Shown here: positions 1-8,428 of the stretch, in pieces
Numbering within the stretch: position 1 is the stretch's first letter
Layout: every line of letters starts with the position of its first letter
Source: Rhodobacter ferrooxidans
GTDB taxonomy: Bacteria; Pseudomonadota; Alphaproteobacteria; Rhodobacterales; Rhodobacteraceae
Length of the DNA stretch: 64,000 nt
Assembly (NCBI RefSeq): GCF_000176015.1
Contig: NZ_ACYY01000012.1
Span: 1 to 64,000 of the forward strand
Direction of reading: 5' to 3'
Notes under the pieces: generated by a model
Told to the model about the DNA's origin: nothing
Databases searched by the model: none
What the model saw: the letters and a program-made list of their open reading frames with translations, nothing else
Program-made: the position numbers and the translations under genes

Positions 1-81
1 AAGCTCACGAAAGACGAAGCCCCGGGAAAAATTCTGGAGGAGATGTCCGATTGGCGTCCCCTCGAGAGCATATACGAGTGA
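1..81 (+). CDS. C-terminal end of an upstream gene (partial)
   Basis: An open frame runs from the left edge to a TGA at 79-81 and encodes 26 residues ending in RPLESIYE. It is in the same direction as the next gene, 18 nt downstream, so it is probably the tail of an upstream gene of the same operon. Too little is visible to name it. Confidence 0.4.
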   Translation, partial: KLTKDEAPGKILEEMSDWRPLESIYE

Positions 82-99
82 CAGGCAATCGAGCGGCTC

Positions 100-657
100 A
101 TGAAAGACAACAAAGACGTAGACAAGTTCTACACCCCTGAAGACGCCACAGAGGCAATTCGAAACCTGTCAGCCGAGCAGAAGCGGAGGCTTGAACGTGC
201 GGCCAGAAGGCGCGCTTGGTTCTCAGGAGACCACAAGGGCCTCTTGCATGAAGCCATCGCAAGCACAGCAATTGGAAGGAGACGGTGGAACCGCTCCGTC
301 GATGTTGTGCGTCACCTGGACCAAGCGATGCGCAGCATGACTTGGAACGCCGCGAAGCGCAAAGAGATTGCCTCTGACAACCTCGAAGAAACATCGACAC
401 GGGGGGCATGGCAGGACGAGGAGCTGTCAACCGAAGCGGCCCTTGAGGCTCGCGAAAGCCGCGAGGAACAACGCGCGAAAGCCATCGAACTCTGCGGTGA
501 CGATTGGGAAGTGCAACTTCTCGTAGAAGGCCTGCTCAACGACAGCACGCCGGAAGAGCTGGTTGAACTCTTCGGAGACAAGACCTCATATGAAACGGTC
601 CGAAAACGAATGAATCGAAAAATCAAGAACTACCGGGCCCAGGGTGATAACCGATGA
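100..657 (+). CDS. Sigma-70-like (sigma-24 type) regulatory protein
   Basis: A 185-aa protein. The N-terminal third (about residues 13-85) reads like a degenerate sigma-factor region 2: a stretch with LLHEAIASTAIGRRRWNR is followed by a segment ending in AMRSMTWN, the layout of small proteins annotated as sigma-24-like. The C-terminal part (about 125-180) has an acidic helix and then a possible region-4/HTH stretch (YETVRKRMNRKIKNYR). Its stop overlaps the next start (ATGA at 654-657), so it is translationally coupled to the unknown protein and then to an ImmA/IrrE peptidase. I infer a regulator whose activity may be controlled by the peptidase. It could instead be a DNA-binding protein without sigma activity. 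ATG at 100 is the first in frame; no strong RBS precedes it. Confidence 0.6.
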   Translation: MKDNKDVDKFYTPEDATEAIRNLSAEQKRRLERAARRRAWFSGDHKGLLHEAIASTAIGRRRWNRSVDVVRHLDQAMRSMTWNAAKRKEIASDNLEETSTRGAWQDEELSTEAALEARESREEQRAKAIELCGDDWEVQLLVEGLLNDSTPEELVELFGDKTSYETVRKRMNRKIKNYRAQGDNR

Positions 658-1064
658 CGAAAAAGAAGGACCCTGGAGTGACCCGTCTCGAAGACGAGAT
701 GGTGGAAGATGTTTTCGCCATGAGCGACGCTGAGATCGAGGCGGAGCTGCGGGAAGATGGCGTCAATATCGACACGTTCGACAAGGAAATGGACGAACTT
801 TTCGCGTCCGCCCTCGCCGAGGGCGGGCAACGGCGCCTGCAGGAAGCCCGCAAGGCGGTCGACCTGCATCATGAGCGCCAGAAGCGAAAAGAGCAGCAGA
901 AGTCCCAGGACGAGCTTCGTGCGAAGATTGCTGCAATTGTGTCGGGAAATCCCGACCTGACGATGGCCGCCCGCAACTTCGAGAAGGAACATGACGGCGA
1001 TCTGGAGGGGGTCCTTGAGGACCTGCAGGAGCTCACGGGTGACGATTGGGATGGCGATGAGTGA
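654..1064 (+). CDS. Acidic coiled-coil protein of unknown function
   Basis: A 136-aa, strongly charged protein that I do not recognise. Residues about 60-100 are rich in Glu, Lys, Arg and Gln with heptad-like spacing, suggesting a coiled coil, and the last 20 residues are highly acidic (ending GDDWDGDE). It sits between the sigma-like gene and the ImmA/IrrE gene, and both junctions overlap by 1-4 nt, so the three proteins are likely made together. A role as inhibitor or partner of the sigma-like protein, cleaved by the peptidase, is conjecture by analogy with ImmR/ImmA pairs. Confidence 0.6.
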   Translation: MTKKKDPGVTRLEDEMVEDVFAMSDAEIEAELREDGVNIDTFDKEMDELFASALAEGGQRRLQEARKAVDLHHERQKRKEQQKSQDELRAKIAAIVSGNPDLTMAARNFEKEHDGDLEGVLEDLQELTGDDWDGDE

Positions 1065-1837
1065 TGCGCAACATCCGTGATCCGGAAGAGTTGTTGAAGG
1101 AGTTCGGCATCTCACGCCCCGACCAGATCGATCTCGAGGCCATCGCCTGGACGCAGAACGCACGTGTTCAATACCGTCATCTGCACGGGTGCGAGGCCCG
1201 GATCATTGGTGCAGGAAACCGTGCAATGATCTCCCTGAAACCGGATGGGAACCCGCGCCGGAGGCGTTTCTCGCTTGCCCATGAGATCGGCCATTGGCAG
1301 TGCCATCGCGGGCAGACCCTAATGTGCCAGGCTGACGATATCGAGACGGGCAGCACAATCGGAAGACTTCCAGAGCGCGCGGCCGATCGCTTCGCTGCTC
1401 AACTTCTTATGCCCGAGTTCCTGATCCGGGAGAGCCTTCGTGGCTACGGCAATCGTTTCGACATGGGAACAATTAAAGCCATGGCGGAAGATTTTGACAT
1501 GAGCCTAACAGCCGCCGCGATCAGGTTGGTCGAGCGCAACACCGTACCGAGCTTCTTGATCTGTCATACGTCGAAGGGACGAAAGTGGTTCACGCGATCC
1601 CCGAAAGTCGACCACCAATGGTTTCCAATGGATCACTTAGACAAGGACAGCCTAGCGTTCGACGTCCTGTTTGGTAGAGGGCCCGACGACAGAATGCTGC
1701 GCGCGAGCGGGGCAGATGCCTGGTTCGACAAGCCGTGGGCACACGAGATACCCATCAAGGAGCAAACCGTGCGTATTTACGACGATGAAGTGTTGACACT
1801 CTTGGTCGTGCAGGATGAGCGCATGCTGGCGAATTGA
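1064..1837 (+). CDS. ImmA/IrrE-family zinc metallopeptidase
   Basis: A 257-aa protein with the peptidase M78 signature: HEIGH at residues 73-77 (zinc ligands His73 and His77, catalytic Glu74), followed about 30 residues later by ERAADRFAAQLLMP, which carries the third-ligand Glu region typical of the family. Members cleave or inactivate repressors or anti-regulators, as ImmA does ImmR in ICEBs1 and IrrE does DdrO in Deinococcus. The ATG overlaps the upstream stop (TGATG); an in-frame GTG one codon earlier is an alternative. It is the third gene of a coupled set with the sigma-like protein, which suggests stress- or damage-triggered proteolytic control. The C-terminal 90 residues (possible ligand-sensing part) I do not recognise. 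Confidence 0.85.
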   Translation: MRNIRDPEELLKEFGISRPDQIDLEAIAWTQNARVQYRHLHGCEARIIGAGNRAMISLKPDGNPRRRRFSLAHEIGHWQCHRGQTLMCQADDIETGSTIGRLPERAADRFAAQLLMPEFLIRESLRGYGNRFDMGTIKAMAEDFDMSLTAAAIRLVERNTVPSFLICHTSKGRKWFTRSPKVDHQWFPMDHLDKDSLAFDVLFGRGPDDRMLRASGADAWFDKPWAHEIPIKEQTVRIYDDEVLTLLVVQDERMLAN

Positions 1838-2344
1838 CTTCGGCAGCTGCTGACTGAGCGAGCGATGAGGTCAGATGATCTAGTCGTCTTCCAGCTCCCC
1901 CTTCTCTCTGCTATCCATGCTGTAGTTCAACCGAAGCGCTGACGAAAATCTAGAATAATCGGAGCTCACGGCCGGTGCTTTCTCGGCCTTTTCACGCGTG
2001 GACGTTTTGGTGCATCATGCAAAATGGTAGCTTGATGCCGAAAGAGTTGGCAGCCGACAATACGAAGCCTGGATTGCAGGTATGGGAGGCAAATAAATGC
2101 TTTCATCTCCTAACCATGATCGGCCAACGTGGGCAAATTCTGCAGCGCAACTCGTCGAAATGGACGTTCGCGGCATATCATTGCCCTACATGGGGCTTAT
2201 CCCAAGCTCAATCTGACATCGGTTCGAGCGTGACTTTCGCGGCCACGATAGCTATAACCACTTCATGTATGGCGATTGAGAAGATATGGTAAGCTGCGTG
2301 CCTTCCAAGGCTACATATTGCACAAAATATAGGATGCAGAGTCC
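1838..2344. other. Intergenic region without a supported gene
   Basis: About 500 bp of lower-GC sequence. A 105-codon frame at 1975-2292 (+) has no RBS and an uneven composition with no family features, so I do not call it. The promoter for the following toxin-like/ImmA pair must lie here, but I see no clear -35/-10 pair or inverted repeat. Confidence 0.5.
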
Positions 2345-2668
2345 TTGGAACCAACTTTTTCGAGCAAACTCATGAGGGACTTGGCGACAGAACCCGAGAA
2401 AGCTTACCGCCATCTCGGGAGTGAAAGCGGCCAGGCTTTCATCAGTTTGGTCGCAGACTTCCGAGCAGCCTTTTTCGCGGGTGATGTACCGATGGGCCCA
2501 AGATCGGCAACGAGAAACGGTGACAGCTTCGAGCTGGACTGGTTTGTCTCCTCTGGCTGCACACTGAAAACGGTGATAACTGCCTCTGGCAGACGGGACG
2601 ACGCGTGGAAAGACGCTCATCGAATCCATTTGGAGACTATTATGATTGGCGGGGAGGTACTGGCTTGA
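2345..2668 (+). CDS. Small protein of unknown function coupled to an HTH-ImmA protein
   Basis: A 107-aa product if the TTG at 2345 is used; an in-frame ATG at 2372 would give 98 aa and is equally plausible. I recognise no family. Its TGA overlaps the ATG of the next gene (TGATG at 2666-2670). A small unknown immediately upstream of a HigA-like HTH plus ImmA protein is the usual order of a toxin followed by its regulator, so this is a candidate toxin or effector. That is inference from position only. The G+C content is visibly lower than in the plasmid backbone. Confidence 0.55.
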   Translation: MEPTFSSKLMRDLATEPEKAYRHLGSESGQAFISLVADFRAAFFAGDVPMGPRSATRNGDSFELDWFVSSGCTLKTVITASGRRDDAWKDAHRIHLETIMIGGEVLA

Positions 2669-3792
2669 TGTTTGAACCGAACTGGGCTTCTCCACCGGGT
2701 GACACAATCTCGCGGCTGGCGGCAGCCGCCAGCGTTCCGATATACGAATTGGCGGCGCGCATCGGGTTCGAAGAAGATGTGTTTGCTGGAATCATGGACG
2801 GACGTGTCCAGATCTGTTCCGAGATCGCGGTTGCATTATCATCGGAACTAGGCGCATCGAGCCAGTTCTGGACCGCACGTTACAACCAATTTGTTGCAGA
2901 TAAGGCGCGAATTTCCAGTTCTGCGCCTGACCAATCGTTGTCCACTTGGGGGCAGACGTTTCCAATTAGAGCGCTGCGCGAGCTCGGTTGGCTACCAAAG
3001 GGCTCTCGCGGCGAACGTCTCTCCGACGATGTACTCCGCTTTTTCGGCTGCGATAGTATCACCAACTGGAATGAACGATACTCCTCCGGGATTGGCCAAG
3101 TTGCATTTCGAACGTCGTTTGCCTTTGAAAGCGACGAGATGGCGACGTTAGCTTGGCTTCGAGTCGGCGAGATGCAATGCGAGAACTTATCTCTTGCGAG
3201 GTTTTCCGCGAGCAATTTCAAGAAGCGTCTGCCTGAGCTAAAGAAACTTAGTGCACTCAAGCGCCCCGAGTTATTCTTCCCAAAATTACAGCAAGCGTGC
3301 GCTGAAAATGGCGTTGGTCTGGTAAGTTCGAAAGCCCCAAGTGGATGTCGCGCAAGCGGTGCAACCTGGACAAACACAAAGGGCAACCCGATTATTTTGC
3401 TCAGCTTTCGCTACTTGAGTGAAGACCATTTTTGGTTCACTTTTTTCCATGAGGCAGCGCACGTTGTTTTGCACGGTACCGACCATATTTCGGTGGATGG
3501 TGCCGATCCGTCACCACTAGGTGCATCAGTATTTGAGGAAGAAGCCGATGCGTTCGCGCAAAACGCGCTTGTCCCATCTGACCTCAGGGAAGAGATGTTG
3601 AACGGCTTCCCAACCCGCCCATTTGCCCGTAAGATCGCGCGTGGAGCAGGCGTCACACCTGGCATTATTGTCGGGCAACTTCAAAGAGCTGGAGTTCTGC
3701 AGCCACAACAGCTCAACGATTTAAAGCGCCGCTACAAATGGGAGGGGAGTACTACACTACCAGTCCTTTTTCAGCCGCGGAAATACTCGTAG
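2668..3792 (+). CDS. HigA-like HTH protein fused to ImmA/IrrE metallopeptidase
   Basis: A 374-aa protein. Residues 10-75 look like a HigA/XRE-type helix-turn-helix (ISRLAAAASVPIYELAARIG, then a second helical pair ending SSQFWTARYNQF). The C-terminal half carries HEAAH at 261-265 with a downstream EEEADAFAQNALVP, the M78 zinc-site pattern. Such fusions act as self-cleaving or protease-type antitoxins and repressors. The start at 2668 is supported by GGGGAGG 9 nt upstream and by the overlap with the previous stop; an in-frame frame open from 2605 is rejected as start. Its 3' end overlaps the convergent aGPT-like gene by 22 nt. Confidence 0.8.
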   Translation: MFEPNWASPPGDTISRLAAAASVPIYELAARIGFEEDVFAGIMDGRVQICSEIAVALSSELGASSQFWTARYNQFVADKARISSSAPDQSLSTWGQTFPIRALRELGWLPKGSRGERLSDDVLRFFGCDSITNWNERYSSGIGQVAFRTSFAFESDEMATLAWLRVGEMQCENLSLARFSASNFKKRLPELKKLSALKRPELFFPKLQQACAENGVGLVSSKAPSGCRASGATWTNTKGNPIILLSFRYLSEDHFWFTFFHEAAHVVLHGTDHISVDGADPSPLGASVFEEEADAFAQNALVPSDLREEMLNGFPTRPFARKIARGAGVTPGIIVGQLQRAGVLQPQQLNDLKRRYKWEGSTTLPVLFQPRKYS

Positions 3793-4709
3793 ACATCAGG
3801 ACTCTTTTGCCAGTTGCAAAGGCTGTCCTCGATCACCTGTTTTCCCACACCGAAAACCTCATCCAAGGCATCAATGCGAGACTCCAAAGCTCTGCCTGTT
3901 ATGTGGTGTTCGCGATCGCCAAAAAACAACAGCCGCGCCCCAGCGAGCGGTCCTGTTGCTTTGTCCAAGTAAACGCTGCCTGGTGTAATCGGAGCGAGCT
4001 GAAGTTTGCCAAGCATTGTGAGAAAATCGAACCTACCTAGACGCCCCCCACCGAAACCAAATACTCCCTTCATGGAATTGTAGAGAGCATCGAAAGCCGC
4101 TCGCGGCTCTTGCCCAACACTCGCGTGTGTAGCGATCATTCTTTCACGAAAGCCGCCGAACTCCGTCTGCCACGCATAGTACGTACGAAACGTCTTTGCT
4201 ATCGCTTGAGGCTTCTTACTTTGGAATTTCCGATGATTGGAAAAACTACCGGAGACATTGGCGTCTGCCAATCTGCCCGAGTTCGCGGTCAACATACTCT
4301 CAAATGCATTTGGATCGGCACTATAGTGGGTGAATGTCCAAACAGGTCCCGCGCCAAATGTACCATAGACATTCCCCGCTAGCTTCCATTCATCTGCTGC
4401 GTGTTTTCCGAAGTGGGTCAAGATGAATGTTAGCCAAACCGCTTCGTCGAGTTGCCCGTGTCGTTGAAGGTGAAGGGCGCCTCTTACCGGGTCGAAAATA
4501 CCCGAATGTGGATCACACCGAGCCGGGTCCACGCCGCGCATCAGCAAAGTATCAGTATATGAAATTCGACGAAGGCTGGACACGATCTGATGCGCCCAGC
4601 AAAGCCTCCGTTGTGCAGTCGCGATCCCAGAAAGGGGACCAAACTGCGCGTCAACTTGCCCTATTCTTCCTAGAAATTCGTTGACTCGGTCTTTATGTAT
4701 GCCAACCAT
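3771..4709 (-). CDS. HhH-GPD-like protein resembling alpha-glutamyl/putrescinyl thymine pyrophosphorylase (clade 3)
   Basis: A 312-aa, largely helical protein. The order of features (an N-terminal helical region, a central GKHAADEWKLAGNVYG block, then GRLGRFDFLTMLGKL followed by GPLAGARLLFFGD) matches my memory of the aGPT-Pplase family. These proteins are relatives of helix-hairpin-helix DNA glycosylases, predicted by Iyer and colleagues to build hypermodified thymines. The gene begins 11 nt after the TS-like gene, with GAGG upstream of its ATG, so the two form an operon. It could act as a glycosylase-like enzyme on a modified base, either installing or recognising it. The family call rests on recollection and is moderate; the pairing with a TS homologue is direct observation. 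Confidence 0.5.
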   Translation of the reverse strand: MVGIHKDRVNEFLGRIGQVDAQFGPLSGIATAQRRLCWAHQIVSSLRRISYTDTLLMRGVDPARCDPHSGIFDPVRGALHLQRHGQLDEAVWLTFILTHFGKHAADEWKLAGNVYGTFGAGPVWTFTHYSADPNAFESMLTANSGRLADANVSGSFSNHRKFQSKKPQAIAKTFRTYYAWQTEFGGFRERMIATHASVGQEPRAAFDALYNSMKGVFGFGGGRLGRFDFLTMLGKLQLAPITPGSVYLDKATGPLAGARLLFFGDREHHITGRALESRIDALDEVFGVGKQVIEDSLCNWQKSPDVYEYFRG

Positions 4710-4720
4710 GCTTTTCTGCC

Positions 4721-5797
4721 TCAGCCTACGTGCTCAAAAAGATCTCTAACGGGTGCTTGCTTTCTTTCAAGCCTGCCGAGGATGTAAAGCCGATAAATCG
4801 GTGAAATCTCCTTCATTATCTTCGCAACCCTACGCAACTCGGGCCTCTCGGCTCTAAGATCATCACCGCGCTTCCGCATCTCCTCAAAAATCTTATGAAT
4901 TCGAAAAAGTTCAATAAAGTCGAGCCAGTAAGGGTCGAGATTTGTTGGCGCTGTGTGGTCGATATTTCCGGTTCGGATCTGGTGTTCGGCGATTTTCACT
5001 TGCTCTATGCTCTTCCACGGATTTCCTAAAGGCATCTCAGGCATTGGTGAATAATCGTGAAACCCTTCCCGATAATATGCTTCGGCGCCGGATGTGGAGA
5101 GGTTCGCGGGTCGCCCCTTAGTTGCGGCGCTGTCATGGTACAGATGTAGACTAGTCACGGAATGGCTATATCTGCCCAATCCAAGGCCCAATTCTCGAGC
5201 CGCTATCTCCTGTAGCATTGTAAACGTGAAAACATCATGCGGAAGCCCAAAGAATGCGTCGTTGGAACGCATGTGCGTGTGCATCAACAGTTGACCGTTT
5301 CTTATCGCAAATTGAATAGTGCAGGTGCAGGGCTTGTCACCGTTTTTCGGTTTTGCATCCGAGTTGTCATAAATCTGAACAAGCGCGTTTCTTGACCCTT
5401 CGCGTTCACGCAAAGTACGGATCACCCGATCCCATTCACTTGCTCCGTCGCGTTTTGCGAGCGCTTCCTTCCCGAAAATTCGCGGCCCATAGGCCCCGTT
5501 CGCCGTGACCTCATCCTTGATCAGCTTTGGGTAGTTTGGGATATAATGCTTGATGAACTCGACGCGATCACTCCCCGATAAGTACCAAAAAAGTTCTCCA
5601 AGTGGGCTGAAGGCTTTGGCTTTGGAGAACGATCGGCTAAGGCGCGCCCGAGGGTTCTTCAGCTCCAAAAGTGCACCGAAGACCTCTGTGCTCTTTCCCT
5701 TGCTGGAGTCGACCACAAAATTCCCACGCCCGGTGAGCAGCTGCTTGAAAACAACTCTCATGAGGTCGTCTAGGCTGTCCTCGCTCGCATGAAACAC
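4721..5797 (-). CDS. Thymidylate-synthase-like pyrimidine (hydroxy)methylase, predicted dCMP-type
   Basis: A 358-aa thymidylate-synthase-fold protein. Landmarks in order: GELFWYLSG (Glu68, E. coli TS Glu58), AYGPRIFG, catalytic Cys157 in KPCTCT, Arg177 and Asp180 in MRSNDAFFGLPHDV, and His218/Tyr220 in SLHLYHD. In TS the motif is GLPFNI and its Asn selects dUMP. Here that Asn is Asp188, the residue found in dCMP hydroxymethylase and known to shift TS toward dCMP. I therefore predict 5-methylation or 5-hydroxymethylation of dCMP, using methylene-tetrahydrofolate. The N-terminal phosphate loop (SSKGKSTEVFG) also departs from DRTGTGT. The start is GTG with a weak RBS; ATG at 5761 is possible. 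First gene of an operon with the HhH-type protein. Confidence 0.75.
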   Translation of the reverse strand: MFHASEDSLDDLMRVVFKQLLTGRGNFVVDSSKGKSTEVFGALLELKNPRARLSRSFSKAKAFSPLGELFWYLSGSDRVEFIKHYIPNYPKLIKDEVTANGAYGPRIFGKEALAKRDGASEWDRVIRTLREREGSRNALVQIYDNSDAKPKNGDKPCTCTIQFAIRNGQLLMHTHMRSNDAFFGLPHDVFTFTMLQEIAARELGLGLGRYSHSVTSLHLYHDSAATKGRPANLSTSGAEAYYREGFHDYSPMPEMPLGNPWKSIEQVKIAEHQIRTGNIDHTAPTNLDPYWLDFIELFRIHKIFEEMRKRGDDLRAERPELRRVAKIMKEISPIYRLYILGRLERKQAPVRDLFEHVG

Positions 5798-6051
5798 TGT
5801 TCATCAACCTCGTTCTCTGGTTGAATTTCGGCCTTCTCGGGCGAAAGTTCAAGGCGCCTAAGCCAAATCCCTTGTCTCCTGATACGAATAAATAGCTGGC
5901 TCGCGGCGTGGGTGGTAGGTCGAGGTCGAATTCAGGGTTGACTTAGTGACTTTCAGCAAATTGTGAGATTTCATGTTCAAGAAGTTCATTCTTTCTAGGA
6001 AAGTCTGTCCCTTGCAGAGGTATAAGGTCCACTTTCCTACGGCCGCATATA

Positions 6052-7878
6052 TCACCGCTGCCAGTCCTTTTCCGCTTGGGAGACAACTCTGTCTGACAAG
6101 TTTCGCTCGGCTTGTTTTGCCTCTTTCAGCGTCAGCCCGAACGCCACATGCGACTTGGCTGCAGACACAACCGACCGCGCAATCCACTTCCGCTGGTCCG
6201 CATCCGCGAAATCCCCTGCCAGTGCATCCGTCTGCCCGCTGGCAAGTTCCGCCACAACCCCTTTGCCATACCGCTGACGCAGCTCGTCGGCGAACCGCTC
6301 AGCATGGGCATCACCCCGGAACTCAACTTTGCCATCCGCCCGCATGATGCGGCCCATCGATCCGAGGGTGCGCAGCAATCGATCATTTTCGGGAACGACC
6401 TCATGCGCCCGGGTATGCTTGATCAGTTTGGCCGCCGTTTCATAGAAACCTTCAAGATCATTGACGACCTTCCGACTCTGCTCCGGATTGCGAAGATCGG
6501 TGAGCCGCCGCCCAGACAGGACCAGCAAGTCACCGCGCACCCAGTCGCGTTCTTTCCAAGCATTGGCGGCACCCGTTTCCAATCGCTCAGCCATACGATC
6601 ACCGCTGAGACCCAGGGCCACAGCTTTGCCGACGATATCGTTCTTGAGCCGGTCGGCAACACCTGGCTGCAAATCAACGGCCTCCCTGCCCTGTGTCAGC
6701 CGGTCACCCTCAAGACCCGTCGCGTAAAGCTTGGTCTGCGGCAGCATCTGCAAGAGCTGCGCGCCGCGGGCGTCGCCCAACCCTTTGGCGATGTCGATGG
6801 CATAGCCATAAAGCTCGTCCCGCATTTCCTTGCGCTCGGCGACGGGCAACTTCCGGATCTTGCCCTCCGCCTGTGCCATCCATCCGCTGAAATGCCGGTC
6901 CAGATCGGCCCGCTCAACTGTGGCCACATCACCCGGAAACGGCTGCAGCACCCCGCCCCGCCGCAAGGCTTCTTCCGCTTTAGCGATCTTCTCACCAATC
7001 TCCGGCAGGCCCGTGAGCGCCGCCACATGCTGCAGACTGCGCATGGCATCCGCCGTGCGCGTCATCGTCGCCAGAGCATCCTCCAGCGCCTTGCCCTCAC
7101 GCGGCCGTTCTTCCGGTGCCCGGCCCTCGACCCGCGCCCGCTCGATCTCTGCCCGCGACGGCCCATAGGTCAGCAACCCACGCTCGGCGCGCGAAGTGGC
7201 ATCCAGAAACACGCCCTCCTCGGCCGCGATCGCCACCATGCGCTCCTTCATAACCTCCAGATTGAAGACATGTTCCTTGGCCATGAAGAACCAGCTGTCG
7301 TTCACCGTGCCCCGGTTGTTGATGACCATGTGGACATGCGGATGCGCCTTGTCGGTGTGCAGGGCCGCGACATAGGACCAGACATCGTCCTGATGCTCGC
7401 CCGACTGGAACATCTCGAAGGCCCAGGCCTCGGCGATCAGCTTCGCTTTCTCCGGCCGCACATGGGACGGGAAGCTCATCAGCAGATGGGTGGTGTGGCC
7501 GTTCTTCGGTGATCCGCGCCAGTCCTCGACCCAGTCGCTGACGATGTCGTTGCGCTCATCCTTAGTCAGTCCCTTGGCGTCGGCATCCAGCACGACCCCG
7601 TTGCCGAAGATCGAGGCTGACTTCGAGAACAGATAATCCATCTGGGCGGCCAGTTCCTTGGCGTTCGCCGTCCCGCCCTTGCCGATCTTCTTCAGAACCG
7701 CCGCGCTTGAGCCCAGCGAAAACCGCCACATCTGGCTGGCCCGGGTCGAGAAACTGAACCCGCGCTTGGGCGAGGACGAGCCGCCCGCCTTCACCCTGCC
7801 CTGCTGCGGCCGCAGGAAGTTGATCTCCCCAAGAACGGCCTCTGCAACCCCGATGGGACGCGACCCAAGCTTAACCAT
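6052..7878 (-). CDS. MobP/VirD2-type relaxase
   Basis: A 608-aa conjugative relaxase that would nick oriT and pilot the transferred strand. The HUH metal-binding motif is HTDKAHPHVHMVIN near residue 175, and QMDYLFSKS near residue 80 fits the catalytic-tyrosine motif of the family. The long C-terminal region (about 280 onward) is charged and lacks a recognisable primase or helicase. The ATG at 7878 is chosen because AGGAGG lies about 8 nt upstream and it overlaps the mobC stop (ATGGTTAA). No coupling protein or type IV secretion gene is visible in this window, so transfer functions must come from elsewhere on the replicon or from a helper. Confidence 0.85.
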   Translation of the reverse strand: MVKLGSRPIGVAEAVLGEINFLRPQQGRVKAGGSSSPKRGFSFSTRASQMWRFSLGSSAAVLKKIGKGGTANAKELAAQMDYLFSKSASIFGNGVVLDADAKGLTKDERNDIVSDWVEDWRGSPKNGHTTHLLMSFPSHVRPEKAKLIAEAWAFEMFQSGEHQDDVWSYVAALHTDKAHPHVHMVINNRGTVNDSWFFMAKEHVFNLEVMKERMVAIAAEEGVFLDATSRAERGLLTYGPSRAEIERARVEGRAPEERPREGKALEDALATMTRTADAMRSLQHVAALTGLPEIGEKIAKAEEALRRGGVLQPFPGDVATVERADLDRHFSGWMAQAEGKIRKLPVAERKEMRDELYGYAIDIAKGLGDARGAQLLQMLPQTKLYATGLEGDRLTQGREAVDLQPGVADRLKNDIVGKAVALGLSGDRMAERLETGAANAWKERDWVRGDLLVLSGRRLTDLRNPEQSRKVVNDLEGFYETAAKLIKHTRAHEVVPENDRLLRTLGSMGRIMRADGKVEFRGDAHAERFADELRQRYGKGVVAELASGQTDALAGDFADADQRKWIARSVVSAAKSHVAFGLTLKEAKQAERNLSDRVVSQAEKDWQR

Positions 7879-8428
7879 GGCGCGCGCCCTCCTGGCTTTC
7901 TGCAAACTTGCGGAAAAGCGCCACGCCCTGCCGCCGACGTTCGGCGATAATCTGGCTCAGCGCCTTCGCCACCATTGGCAGGGACCGCCGCAATTCATCC
8001 ACCGAAGCCCATTGCGCCTTGACCATCGGTGCTCTGCCGCGGTTCGCCGCCAGGGCGATCTGGTTCACGTTGGTGCCGATCTTGCCCAACTCGTAACGGA
8101 TTTCTTCCAGCTTGGCGCTGTCCTCCCGGCTGAACTCGAGGAAACCTGACGCCATCCGCACCACCGATCGCACGCCGTCCGACCGGGATTTCGCACCAAG
8201 CTGGGTGCAGAGCGCATCGAAGGCATGAAGTTCTTCGGCAGGCAGGCGACAGCTCACGACCTGGCCCTTGTCCTCCGACCGAGGCCGACCTCGCCCACCG
8301 ACTTGCTGTGCTGCAGAATCAGAAACTTCATTGCCAGTTTGGTCAGAAACACTGGATTGCGACTTAAGTCTCGTTTTGCGTGTTTCTGATTTTACCGCCA
8401 ACTTCTGCCACCGATTATTTGTAGACAC
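7871..8428 (-). CDS. MobC-like relaxosome accessory protein
   Basis: A 185-aa protein with a disordered, basic N-terminus (1-50), then an RHH-like beginning (VVSCRLPAEELHAFDALC) and the MobC-type motif IRYELGKIGTNVNQIALAANRG at about residues 127-148. MobC proteins bind at oriT and help open it for the relaxase. Its stop overlaps the relaxase start, so both are one transcript reading away from the repeat-containing intergenic region. Confidence 0.75.
   Translation of the reverse strand: MSTNNRWQKLAVKSETRKTRLKSQSSVSDQTGNEVSDSAAQQVGGRGRPRSEDKGQVVSCRLPAEELHAFDALCTQLGAKSRSDGVRSVVRMASGFLEFSREDSAKLEEIRYELGKIGTNVNQIALAANRGRAPMVKAQWASVDELRRSLPMVAKALSQIIAERRRQGVALFRKFAESQEGARHG

Noticed and set aside
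1975-2292. 105-codon plus-strand frame
   Set aside because: No RBS, no family pattern, uneven composition.
6112-7512. 466-codon plus-strand frame opposite the relaxase
   Set aside because: Antisense shadow of a GC-rich gene with HUH motif; composition is Arg/Pro/His-rich without family features.
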